A stretch of DNA of 64,000 nucleotides from Adiantum capillus-veneris (Eukaryota; Streptophyta; Polypodiopsida; Polypodiales; Pteridaceae), in NCBI GenBank assembly GCA_014529385.2, contig CM043947.1, forward strand, positions 118,178,087 to 118,242,086, given 5' to 3'. Position 1 is the stretch's first letter. Each line of letters opens with the position of its first letter. Positions 12,877 to 24,497 of the stretch are shown piece after piece. Both the position numbers and the translations under genes were made by a program. Under the pieces are notes generated by a model. It was not told the origin of the DNA and ran no database searches. It saw only the letters and a list, made by a program, of their open reading frames with translations.

Positions 12877-14432
12877 CTAATGCATCATCCTCTTGTTCTT
12901 CATCCACATCCATACCATTGTCATCAGAGCCTTCATTTTGACCTTCCTGTGAAACAAAGGGATCTGTATCACCTCTTCTTTTGAATAACTTGATCTTTTC
13001 CCTGCAATTGGAATCTTCATTTTTGTCCCGTCTAATTCATGCAAGGTATAAGTTGCATTCCCATGTACATGCTGAACCACATAAGGACCAAACCATCTCT
13101 TTGAAAGCTTTCTTATTGTTGAATGTTGGTTTTCAAGACTACTGTCATACACCAACACCCAATCACCTTCATCAATAGCTTTAGGTCTGAGCCTATGCCT
13201 CTTATCAAATATGTCCTTATTCTTTAACCTTGCATCTTTCAATCGTACTATTGCAATCTCAATATCTTGGGGCCTTCTTTCTAATTGTTGTATGCGCAAA
13301 GCAAGAAGGTCTTCCCTACTCATTCCATCTTCCCAAGGCAATACATTCCATGTGGGAATTACATCCTTAATCGGCATTATAGGTTTCTGACCATACATCA
13401 ACTCAAAAGGCAGATAACCAATAAATGAGCTATGAGTTGTACGATTAGCCCATAAAGCATAAGGCAATAACCTAGGCCACTCTCCCATTTTACCTTTGCA
13501 GGCCTTAGCCAAAGCTTTAATGATAGGAGGATGCCCACGCTCCGATTTTCCATTTCCCTCAGGATTATATGCAGTAGTGAGAGCAAGTTTAATGCCCAAT
13601 CTAGAGAAAAAATCCCTTGCTTTGTCAGCATCCAACTCACCCCTGTCCGTTGTTATTTCCCAACACAACCATAACGGCTAATTACATCATCCAAGAGGAA
13701 CTTACATACCCCTTCTGTGCTTTTCGTTCTTAGAGCACGACCTTCAACTTGGTTGGTTAAATCTTCTCATGCAATCACTATGTATCTCATGTTCCATAAG
13801 CCCAATGGCATTGTAACCAGATCTACTACCCACTTGTAATGCATGGCCAATGGGTAAGTAGGGTGCAACCCATCATGATGACGTACATTTGAATACATTT
13901 GACAGGTTTCACAGGACTCCACAAAGTGAGATACATCTTTATACATACCTTTCCACCAATACCTCTCTTTCATTTTAGTAAAGGTGGCCCATACACCTCT
14001 ATGTCCAGCATAAAGACTCTCATGAAACTTTTTCATAAGCTCATTTTGAGCGTCCTTATCATTCACGACTCTCATTGGAATTCCATTTCTTTGTTTTGGA
14101 CGCTTCCATAAGTACCCATCTATCAAAAAGTATCCATAGGCCTTTCTCCGTATTCTTTTGAACTCTTGATCAGCCACCCCTTCTTGCCTTGTCAAAGTGC
14201 TTAGATAGCGTCCAATGAGCAACCAGTCACCTTGATATAGGTCCTCTGTAAACGACTCAAGTGCATTTGACAGGCAAACATGATCACCCTTGGCATGAGA
14301 GATACTATAGAACTGTGTGCCTACATCATCGCCCTCGACAACCATGTCTTCTTCTTTTTCATACCTTGCTCTTGAAAGCATATCTGCAACCGGATTATCT
14401 TTCCCTACAATATGCTTAAATTTTGGGTTCAA
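12877..14432 (-). pseudogene. B unit 1 integrase
   Basis: The upper part (14432-13767) carries KHIVGKDNPVADMLSRARYE from the RNase H tail and the zinc-binding module (HESLYAGHRG, then CETCQ). It also has the first core Asp (WVVDLVTMP). A TGA stop near 13769, where CGA is likely ancestral, and a frameshift near 13670 separate it from the lower part (13668-12877). The lower part has the second Asp (TTDRGELD), the Glu (GNGKSERGH) and a GPY/F-type C-terminus (KRWFGPYVV). The core reads D, D, E in order. The style of RNase H and integrase resembles Ty3/gypsy elements I recall from rust fungi more than A or C. Confidence 0.87.
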
Positions 14433-14441
14433 GGACTTTAT

Positions 14442-15736
14442 TTAGGCGATCCATCTCAACATAGCAATGTGAGGAGTTGAGCAGCTTGTGATCATTCCAA
14501 GAAGGGGTAGACAATCAGTCTCCACTATTATATTTGCTCTTATCAAATACTCTTCGTCACATTTCAAAGTTGTGACTACTCCCCATAACTCTCGTTTTAC
14601 CTGTGGATAGTTGCGTTGACGAGCACTTAGGACTTTTGCTCCAAACCTCACTACACATCGCTTGCCATCATCATCATCTTGCCCAATCGCCCATCCAATT
14701 CCTATGGGGCTAGTATCCACTGTTACAATTACATATCTTCCACATTCATAGTTTTCTTTTCTCAAAGTTGGAGACATAAGCAGCAACTTCTTTAATTTCC
14801 TCATGGCATGGGTATGCATTTCTTCCCATTGAAACTTTTTGTTCTTTCTCAAAAGCTGATACAGAGGCTCTGCTACATGTGCATAATGCGGAATCCAAAT
14901 AACATAAAACGCACATGCACCCAAGAACCTTCGAACATAAAACGCACATGCACCCAAGAACCTTCGAACCTCAGTGACATTTATACATTTCTCTTTCATT
15001 CTCTAGATTACATCAATCTTTGCAGGACAAGGCCTTCTACCATATGGCCCACACATATGTCCCACAATAAGAACTTCATTCACACCAAACACCGACTTTT
15101 GGCCAGACAAGGTAAGGTTCACCTCTTCCAACCTTGACAAGATATTATCACAATCATTGATATGGTTTGCCACATACTTTCGGCTCCCCTTCACATCTAG
15201 AGCCACATCTTTATCACTTACATCACATCCTTTGATTGGCACATCATCAAGGAAAGGCATTGTAGTTTGCGGTATGAAGTCACATAGGACTTTGTTCATA
15301 CCATTCATCATGTGTGCAACTGAATTCGTTGCCCCTTGAGGTAAGGTGCACATCCTTACTAAACCCAAGGGTGTCCTCATGGTATTCAAGTCCCTGCTTT
15401 CCATTGCTAGTTGGAACTGATCATACCCTGAGTACAAATCTCCCATAGAATATATTGCCCTTCCTGCAAATGCCTCACAAACTCATCGACAATTGGCCCT
15501 ATACCCACATTTCTGATTGTCACCTTATTTACAGGTTGCATATCCTGAATAAAGCGTAAAGAACCATTTTTCTTTGGAACTGTGAACCACCTATTTGAAT
15601 ACGGAGCACAAGAAGGCTCCAAGATACCCATCTTGATCTTTTCATTAAGCAACTCAATGAGTTTTGGCAAATGAGCCTTTGGAACAGGAATAGGTCTCAA
15701 GTTCCAAGGTACATGAGGGATAGTGAAGATCACCAT
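14442..15736 (-). pseudogene. B unit 1 reverse transcriptase and RNase H
   Basis: RT fragments: VPKKNGSLRFIQD (15.55 kb), DLYSGYDQFQLA, TPLGLVRMCTLPQGATNS and FLDDVPIKG (polymerase site, here F-L-D-D). RNase H follows with VTVDTSPIGIGWAIGQ, FGAKVLSARQRNYPQVKRELWG and VETDCLPLLGM. Frames break near 15440 and 15000. A TAA near 14440 stands where a Tyr codon is expected (RWIA-stop-IKSLNP). A 33-bp tandem duplication (14904-14936 and 14937-14969) repeats RRFLGACAFYV inside the thumb region; it keeps frame but would disturb the fold. All these lesions are repeated exactly in unit 2. Confidence 0.88.
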
Positions 15737-17351
15737 AGGAGCAACAATGGATGGATCAACACACCTATATCATAAGGCTCAAATGCAAAATCTTTTCCGT
15801 GTTTGGCAAGCATGTCTTCAAAGCATATCTTTTCAGCTTTTGTCAAACTAGCCTCGCAACCAACCTTTAACTCTTTCAAAGAATCCTTTGTGAACTTGTG
15901 TCCAATCTTGCTTGGGTTATGAAGGCTAGGTTGCAAAGCAGCTTGCTCCATCTTATTTGTGCAATCTTTTGGTAGAGGTAATGCCACTGGTTTCACTTTC
16001 TTTGCCACGGACTTATACTTAGTCTCCACTCGTACATCAACACCTTGAGCATTTTTGAAATCCTCAATGACCTTGTACATTTCTATTGAGCATACTTTCA
16101 CAACCTCACTTCCCATATGAAAATTGCAATCCATTAAAGACTCCAAATCTTGCATAGTATCCACAAAAGAACACTCATCAAACACACCTGCAATGCATTC
16201 ATTATCTTCTAGCAAACCATTCATCTTCAAACCTCTTTGTACACTATTTACATGTTGTCGTTCACCCCGCTTTAAGTCCTCACACTCTGTAAAAGCAATA
16301 GATCCATAGTCTGATAATCCTACAAAACTTGTAGAAAATGTTTCCTTTGCATATGCATCATGCGAGAACCTTTCTCTTCTTGTACCACTGCAATCCCGCT
16401 CTACAATGGTACATGGCCAAAACCCCTCATATCCCTGCAGTCCTTGAACTCTTTGTTTGTCTTTGGCAAGGGTTGCTCTCTAAGACTTTCACGGTTCCTT
16501 TCATGGTCTATAGAAACAGTAAGGAACTGTACCGCACGCTTTCCATCCCTGCTCCTTATTCTTGCATAAGCTGACCCATCATCCATCACCTTGGTTTCCA
16601 TGCGAGTAGCAGTGATGTATGGCTGCCCAAGGATAAGAGGATATGTAGACATCTCCTATACAAAGAAATTTTGGTCATCTTTCACATCCCCAATAGTCAC
16701 CTTTACATTTGGACAAGCTCCGTACAGCTCCCCTGATGAGTTGTTTGTTGCACGAATCATCCATCCATGATTTATATCAATTGGTCATTTCCCTTTTTGA
16801 TAAAGACTCTTTGACATGAGGTTAATTTCCGACCCATGATCTATCAACGCAATGTATGGCTCTTCTAAGTCTCCCACTTTTACCAGTGTCTCAGTAGTTG
16901 CTCTTGCCCAATGACTATTCAAGTAGTAGCTCTTGTGAGTGTTCTCCACTTCATCTCCATCATCCAAGAAGCGAGCGTGTTTTACTCCTCCCCTAGACTT
17001 GTAGCATCCAACAATAGTTTCATCACCTTGTTTGCCATAGACCTGTACACCCTGTGCATTTAAAGTCTCTTCTTCACCCTGTACATGGATAGATTCAGTA
17101 AGAGACTGCCGCTTCCTCTTTATGATATCAATTATTTCTTCGTGGAATTCTCGCTTTGCTATACCAAGGACCTCACCCAAGGTAAATTCCACCTTACTGT
17201 TTAGAATCCTTTCTTCCAAAACCTCTTTGAGATCCGTTGCTGCCTCTATATCGGATTGGAGTTTGTAGGCCGCACCCTTTGCTTTGGATTTTGTTGCATC
17301 CTTCTTCTTGTCTTTAGAGGCTTCTTGCATAGGCACTTCGGGGACAGGCAT
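15730..17351 (-). pseudogene. B unit 1 protease and protease-RT linker
   Basis: Frames 17351-16785, 16652-16401 and 16230-15730 together cover the protease and linker. The protease active site reads LIDHGSEINLMS, with DHG where D-S/T-G is usual. Its second conserved segment is PLILGQPYIT. Stops separate the pieces. The linker leads into the RT N-terminus (TIPHVPWNLRPIPVPKAH). Product role: maturation of Gag-Pol. With three breaks, it is not functional as it stands. Confidence 0.75.
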
Positions 17352-18800
17352 CTATTGCGGGGAAGGTGATCTAGGAGGCACTGTGTCATTTCTACCTCCA
17401 CTCCTCGTTGCCCGCTTTGAAGGCCCTTCATCCCCATTCTCACACCTACGTTTCTCTTCGACAATGGCCTCATTTTCTTGACATTTGGCAATATATGCAT
17501 GCACTGACAAAGAGTCCACAGGGTCATTCCAACCTGTTTCAAGCCGAATGCAATCTCCAGCTTCATGTAAAACCTCTGTAGTCATTTTACCCTTCATAGC
17601 AGACTCTATAGCACATGGCCATAGCTCTCCAATACCATTAGATTCCTCTTCTCCAACCTTGATTGATCCTTTTCTTTTAATAGGATCCGCCTTGAACCCA
17701 TAGGCGGCTACCTCAACCATTGAGATGTCATGGTTAGTAGCCATGTCCTCAACTAGTTTCTTCATCCCGCCTTTGCCAAAGTTTGTTCCCAAGAGCTTAC
17801 CTGTTTCACTTAAGTGAATTTTTACATCTTTAAAGAAAATGAGCTCCTTTGTCAAAGCGTCTTTAAAACTTTCACAATCCCTCCTTCCATGGTCAGTACT
17901 ATCACACCATATGCATCTATTGACAAAGCCTTCTCTGGTTTGCGGTCGTTGCCCTGTAGATTGACCTGATGGTTGCCCCTTTTCTTCTAGCCTTGTAAGC
18001 TTTAACTTGAGCTCTTGCATTCCTTTGACAATATCATCTAGGATGGATTTGTCACTCTTTGGAACGACAATCACAGGCTTTATAGGACTCTCGGGAACAC
18101 TTGGGGATTGAGTAGGGTTGACTATCATCTTGTCTCTTCGTCGTTGTCGCTTAGCTAGCAGTGAAATGGCATCTTCGACCTCATTCCAATCAGTCTTCAA
18201 ACCATGTTCCGCATCCTTATCCTCAAGTAGTAGCTCTAACTTCTCTTGAATCTCTTTACCAGCGGCTTGCAAAAAGAGCTCTGTCTTCTCCGAGTTTAGA
18301 GTAGCCTTTTCAGTTCTTGAAAGTTGATCATAATGGCGTTCGAATTCCCTTAGCAGTTCGGTAGGCGAGAGCCCCTCTTTTGACCAAACTACCCACTCTA
18401 AGAAATTCCTCTTTGTTACCCTTTCGGAGTCCTCCATGAAATACTCTTCCTTCAAGGCTAATTTGAATGCTTCCCAAGTTGCCCCATGCTCATTTCTAAT
18501 TCCCCTTACATGCTCTCTGATCTCGGGAACCATAGCAAGTTCAAAACTTTGCACCATCTCTGCTTCGGGCACTCGATGAAGCTCCATCTCCTTTACATAC
18601 CCACAAAGATACTTTTTTACATCTTTACCTTTAAATTGGTCCAATTTCTTCACCACAGATTGAAGCGCTTTGGTTGAGGAAAGCTCCCTCCTTTCTGCAG
18701 CTTGCTGCTGCTGCATAAACACTGCAAAAGCTTGAAACATTTGCATTGTGACTGGATCAAACCAAACCCCTTGTTGCTCTTGTTGCTCTTGTTGCTCCAT
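17352..18800 (-). CDS. B unit 1 Gag, intact 482-aa frame
   Basis: This is an uninterrupted frame beginning with a Glu/Gln-rich start (MEQQEQQEQQ). A helical capsid-like region follows (KKLDQFKGKDVKKYLCGY; WEAFKLALKEEYF; LSPTELLREFERHYDQL). A single zinc knuckle CIWCDSTDHGRRDC (C-x2-C-x4-H-x4-C) lies near residue 300, and the tail is acidic to basic. The ATG lies ~60 bp inside the primer-binding site, as expected for gag. It would assemble the particle and bind element RNA. It is the only long intact B frame, while pol is broken, so the unit could supply Gag only. The copy at 24498-25946 encodes the same protein. Confidence 0.85.
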   Translation of the reverse strand: MEQQEQQEQQGVWFDPVTMQMFQAFAVFMQQQQAAERRELSSTKALQSVVKKLDQFKGKDVKKYLCGYVKEMELHRVPEAEMVQSFELAMVPEIREHVRGIRNEHGATWEAFKLALKEEYFMEDSERVTKRNFLEWVVWSKEGLSPTELLREFERHYDQLSRTEKATLNSEKTELFLQAAGKEIQEKLELLLEDKDAEHGLKTDWNEVEDAISLLAKRQRRRDKMIVNPTQSPSVPESPIKPVIVVPKSDKSILDDIVKGMQELKLKLTRLEEKGQPSGQSTGQRPQTREGFVNRCIWCDSTDHGRRDCESFKDALTKELIFFKDVKIHLSETGKLLGTNFGKGGMKKLVEDMATNHDISMVEVAAYGFKADPIKRKGSIKVGEEESNGIGELWPCAIESAMKGKMTTEVLHEAGDCIRLETGWNDPVDSLSVHAYIAKCQENEAIVEEKRRCENGDEGPSKRATRSGGRNDTVPPRSPSPQ

Positions 18801-18860
18801 AGCTTTAAACCTTTCTTTTGAGACCTTAAATGAAGATTTTGAATCCTCACCCTAGCCTAC

Positions 18861-18878
18861 TTCGCGTCGGGTTCACCA
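18861..18878 (-). other. Primer-binding site of B unit 1
   Basis: Minus strand TGGTGAACCCGACGCGAA begins six bases after the LTR end (GACA at 18885-18888). The TGG start and position fit a tRNA primer site; I cannot name the tRNA. The second copy is at 26007-26024. Confidence 0.6.
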
Positions 18879-18884
18879 AAAACG

Positions 18885-19908
18885 TGTCAAGAAGTGCGCA
18901 GTGTGACTAGGAAAGCGCTGGGCCTCTGACTGTGAGGATTCGTAGCAAAATCAAGCAAGGCGTAGAGGATTTGAAGCCAAAAACACACTAAAAAAGAACA
19001 AAACTCCAGCCATGAAAGCTCCATTTTGAAAAAGAACCAATACTAACTCAAAACTTTTGTGTGTGTGAAGATTAGGTGTAGCCTCGCTCCCAATTGCACA
19101 GATGCAGTGCTCATTCGACCTGTTAAAAACCCTAAATTTACGCTTCGATTCTTCATCGTGACCATTTCATGGAAGCTTCATTACTTCATTGGAGAAGCCC
19201 AAGTAGTTATTTGAGGAGGGGAAACCCTAATTGGAGGCCTCACAGCCTCAACCATGTAGTGAAAGCAGCACGGGACTGCACTAGCACCCTGTAAAGGAAT
19301 GGCTGTATCTCCTTGTTCATGTCCCAAAATGAGCTCATTCTTGGCTCTAAAAATTCCCACACAACTTGAGAAACAACGCTAGCATCGTTGACGTGGAATT
19401 TTGAGCTATTTTGAGCATTTTTTAGGCTATTTTTGACCATTTTTAGCCCAAAAATGTCACTTTTTGTCCGTAAAAAGCCCAAACGAGCTGGGAAAAATCC
19501 CTAAACTTGTGGAAATATCCCATTGGGCTCAAATTTCATGTTGAAACTCATTTTCCCACTTGGTAAGCACTTTGGATACGTCTTTCACGCCAGCGCACGA
19601 AACCTGCTATTTTTGGTCGAGATTGTCCGCATTGAACTTTATAGGCAAAACGAGCGTGCCACTTCGAAATACTTGACATTTGTACATTCCTAAAGCAAAT
19701 TAGGCATATATTTATGTGAAAAAGCATTCCATGGTGCCACGTGTAGGGCCTCGTCCGCCCGGCAAAGTATCTACACGGCTGCAACCGTGACATCCATTTT
19801 TGCATATATCACACTATGTACATTGTAGCATTTGGTCCCACACATCATAAACATTAAGAGTGAGGTAGATACTTTAATTTCACATTATGAGCGTGCCATG
19901 GGGGGACA
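18885..19908 (-). repeat. B LTR copy 2 (shared, chimeric)
   Basis: This LTR serves as 5' LTR of unit 1 and 3' LTR of unit 2. At its first informative sites (about 18903-18968) it matches LTR3. From 19024 onward it matches LTR1 at nearly every site where LTR1 and LTR3 differ. The switch lies between 18968 and 19024. Confidence 0.88.
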
Positions 19909-20022
19909 TCCACCCCCTCTAAATGTGCACATCCTTCGGCATGTGCCACAGATATCTTTTGCAGGTTCAGTCTTCATTTAAGTCAACATACATGTTGATT
20001 TCATCATCGCTTGCAACAAAAT

Positions 20023-21578
20023 CTAATGCATCATCCTCTTGTTCTTCATCCACATCCATACCATTGTCATCAGAGCCTTCATTTTGACCTTCCTGTGAAA
20101 CAAAGGGATCTGTATCACCTCTTCTTTTGAATAACTTGATCTTTTCCCTGCAATTGGAATCTTCATTTTTGTCCCGTCTAATTCATGCAAGGTATAAGTT
20201 GCATTCCCATGTACATGCTGAACCACATAAGGACCAAACCATCTCTTTGAAAGCTTTCTTATTGTTGAATGTTGGTTTTCAAGACTACTGTCATACACCA
20301 ACACCCAATCACCTTCATCAATAGCTTTAGGTCTGAGCCTATGCCTCTTATCAAATATGTCCTTATTCTTTAACCTTGCATCTTTCAATCGTACTATTGC
20401 AATCTCAATATCTTGGGGCCTTCTTTCTAATTGTTGTATGCGCAAAGCAAGAAGGTCTTCCCTACTCATTCCATCTTCCCAAGGCAATACATTCCATGTG
20501 GGAATTACATCCTTAATCGGCATTATAGGTTTCTGACCATACATCAACTCAAAAGGCAGATAACCAATAAATGAGCTATGAGTTGTACGATTAGCCCATA
20601 AAGCATAAGGCAATAACCTAGGCCACTCTCCCATTTTACCTTTGCAGGCCTTAGCCAAAGCTTTAATGATAGGAGGATGCCCACGCTCCGATTTTCCATT
20701 TCCCTCAGGATTATATGCAGTAGTGAGAGCAAGTTTAATGCCCAATCTAGAGAAAAAATCCCTTGCTTTGTCAGCATCCAACTCACCCCTGTCCGTTGTT
20801 ATTTCCCAACACAACCATAACGGCTAATTACATCATCCAAGAGGAACTTACATACCCCTTCTGTGCTTTTCGTTCTTAGAGCACGACCTTCAACTTGGTT
20901 GGTTAAATCTTCTCATGCAATCACTATGTATCTCATGTTCCATAAGCCCAATGGCATTGTAACCAGATCTACTACCCACTTGTAATGCATGGCCAATGGG
21001 TAAGTAGGGTGCAACCCATCATGATGACGTACATTTGAATACATTTGACAGGTTTCACAGGACTCCACAAAGTGAGATACATCTTTATACATACCTTTCC
21101 ACCAATACCTCTCTTTCATTTTAGTAAAGGTGGCCCATACACCTCTATGTCCAGCATAAAGACTCTCATGAAACTTTTTCATAAGCTCATTTTGAGCGTC
21201 CTTATCATTCACGACTCTCATTGGAATTCCATTTCTTTGTTTTGGACGCTTCCATAAGTACCCATCTATCAAAAAGTATCCATAGGCCTTTCTCCGTATT
21301 CTTTTGAACTCTTGATCAGCCACCCCTTCTTGCCTTGTCAAAGTGCTTAGATAGCGTCCAATGAGCAACCAGTCACCTTGATATAGGTCCTCTGTAAACG
21401 ACTCAAGTGCATTTGACAGGCAAACATGATCACCCTTGGCATGAGAGATACTATAGAACTGTGTGCCTACATCATCGCCCTCGACAACCATGTCTTCTTC
21501 TTTTTCATACCTTGCTCTTGAAAGCATATCTGCAACCGGATTATCTTTCCCTACAATATGCTTAAATTTTGGGTTCAA
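20023..21578 (-). pseudogene. B unit 2 integrase
   Basis: Exact repeat of 12877-14432 at a 7,146-bp offset, including the TGA near 20915 and the frameshift near 20815. The same DDE residues are present: WVVDLVTMP, TTDRGELD and GNGKSERGH. No difference in encoded protein is visible between the copies. Shared lesions mean the duplication came after the decay. Confidence 0.87.
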
Positions 21579-21587
21579 GGACTTTAT

Positions 21588-22882
21588 TTAGGCGATCCAT
21601 CTCAACATAGCAATGTGAGGAGTTGAGCAGCTTGTGATCATTCCAAGAAGGGGTAGACAATCAGTCTCCACTATTATATTTGCTCTTATCAAATACTCTT
21701 CGTCACATTTCAAAGTTGTGACTACTCCCCATAACTCTCGTTTTACCTGTGGATAGTTGCGTTGACGAGCACTTAGGACTTTTGCTCCAAACCTCACTAC
21801 ACATCGCTTGCCATCATCATCATCTTGCCCAATCGCCCATCCAATTCCTATGGGGCTAGTATCCACTGTTACAATTACATATCTTCCACATTCATAGTTT
21901 TCTTTTCTCAAAGTTGGAGACATAAGCAGCAACTTCTTTAATTTCCTCATGGCATGGGTATGCATTTCTTCCCATTGAAACTTTTTGTTCTTTCTCAAAA
22001 GCTGATACAGAGGCTCTGCTACATGTGCATAATGCGGAATCCAAATAACATAAAACGCACATGCACCCAAGAACCTTCGAACATAAAACGCACATGCACC
22101 CAAGAACCTTCGAACCTCAGTGACATTTATACATTTCTCTTTCATTCTCTAGATTACATCAATCTTTGCAGGACAAGGCCTTCTACCATATGGCCCACAC
22201 ATATGTCCCACAATAAGAACTTCATTCACACCAAACACCGACTTTTGGCCAGACAAGGTAAGGTTCACCTCTTCCAACCTTGACAAGATATTATCACAAT
22301 CATTGATATGGTTTGCCACATACTTTCGGCTCCCCTTCACATCTAGAGCCACATCTTTATCACTTACATCACATCCTTTGATTGGCACATCATCAAGGAA
22401 AGGCATTGTAGTTTGCGGTATGAAGTCACATAGGACTTTGTTCATACCATTCATCATGTGTGCAACTGAATTCGTTGCCCCTTGAGGTAAGGTGCACATC
22501 CTTACTAAACCCAAGGGTGTCCTCATGGTATTCAAGTCCCTGCTTTCCATTGCTAGTTGGAACTGATCATACCCTGAGTACAAATCTCCCATAGAATATA
22601 TTGCCCTTCCTGCAAATGCCTCACAAACTCATCGACAATTGGCCCTATACCCACATTTCTGATTGTCACCTTATTTACAGGTTGCATATCCTGAATAAAG
22701 CGTAAAGAACCATTTTTCTTTGGAACTGTGAACCACCTATTTGAATACGGAGCACAAGAAGGCTCCAAGATACCCATCTTGATCTTTTCATTAAGCAACT
22801 CAATGAGTTTTGGCAAATGAGCCTTTGGAACAGGAATAGGTCTCAAGTTCCAAGGTACATGAGGGATAGTGAAGATCACCAT
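21588..22882 (-). pseudogene. B unit 2 reverse transcriptase and RNase H
   Basis: Exact repeat of 14442-15736, with FLDDVPIKG polymerase site, RNase H motifs, the same TAA near 21586 and the same 33-bp internal duplication (22050-22082 and 22083-22115). The sharing of such an idiosyncratic duplication shows common descent by tandem copying and not two separate insertions. Confidence 0.88.
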
Positions 22883-24497
22883 AGGAGCAACAATGGATGG
22901 ATCAACACACCTATATCATAAGGCTCAAATGCAAAATCTTTTCCGTGTTTGGCAAGCATGTCTTCAAAGCATATCTTTTCAGCTTTTGTCAAACTAGCCT
23001 CGCAACCAACCTTTAACTCTTTCAAAGAATCCTTTGTGAACTTGTGTCCAATCTTGCTTGGGTTATGAAGGCTAGGTTGCAAAGCAGCTTGCTCCATCTT
23101 ATTTGTGCAATCTTTTGGTAGAGGTAATGCCACTGGTTTCACTTTCTTTGCCACGGACTTATACTTAGTCTCCACTCGTACATCAACACCTTGAGCATTT
23201 TTGAAATCCTCAATGACCTTGTACATTTCTATTGAGCATACTTTCACAACCTCACTTCCCATATGAAAATTGCAATCCATTAAAGACTCCAAATCTTGCA
23301 TAGTATCCACAAAAGAACACTCATCAAACACACCTGCAATGCATTCATTATCTTCTAGCAAACCATTCATCTTCAAACCTCTTTGTACACTATTTACATG
23401 TTGTCGTTCACCCCGCTTTAAGTCCTCACACTCTGTAAAAGCAATAGATCCATAGTCTGATAATCCTACAAAACTTGTAGAAAATGTTTCCTTTGCATAT
23501 GCATCATGCGAGAACCTTTCTCTTCTTGTACCACTGCAATCCCGCTCTACAATGGTACATGGCCAAAACCCCTCATATCCCTGCAGTCCTTGAACTCTTT
23601 GTTTGTCTTTGGCAAGGGTTGCTCTCTAAGACTTTCACGGTTCCTTTCATGGTCTATAGAAACAGTAAGGAACTGTACCGCACGCTTTCCATCCCTGCTC
23701 CTTATTCTTGCATAAGCTGACCCATCATCCATCACCTTGGTTTCCATGCGAGTAGCAGTGATGTATGGCTGCCCAAGGATAAGAGGATATGTAGACATCT
23801 CCTATACAAAGAAATTTTGGTCATCTTTCACATCCCCAATAGTCACCTTTACATTTGGACAAGCTCCGTACAGCTCCCCTGATGAGTTGTTTGTTGCACG
23901 AATCATCCATCCATGATTTATATCAATTGGTCATTTCCCTTTTTGATAAAGACTCTTTGACATGAGGTTAATTTCCGACCCATGATCTATCAACGCAATG
24001 TATGGCTCTTCTAAGTCTCCCACTTTTACCAGTGTCTCAGTAGTTGCTCTTGCCCAATGACTATTCAAGTAGTAGCTCTTGTGAGTGTTCTCCACTTCAT
24101 CTCCATCATCCAAGAAGCGAGCGTGTTTTACTCCTCCCCTAGACTTGTAGCATCCAACAATAGTTTCATCACCTTGTTTGCCATAGACCTGTACACCCTG
24201 TGCATTTAAAGTCTCTTCTTCACCCTGTACATGGATAGATTCAGTAAGAGACTGCCGCTTCCTCTTTATGATATCAATTATTTCTTCGTGGAATTCTCGC
24301 TTTGCTATACCAAGGACCTCACCCAAGGTAAATTCCACCTTACTGTTTAGAATCCTTTCTTCCAAAACCTCTTTGAGATCCGTTGCTGCCTCTATATCGG
24401 ATTGGAGTTTGTAGGCCGCACCCTTTGCTTTGGATTTTGTTGCATCCTTCTTCTTGTCTTTAGAGGCTTCTTGCATAGGCACTTCGGGGACAGGCAT
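22876..24497 (-). pseudogene. B unit 2 protease and linker
   Basis: Exact repeat of 15730-17351: LIDHGSEINLMS active site, PLILGQPYIT, then the linker to RT. The same stops break it in three pieces. Confidence 0.75.
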
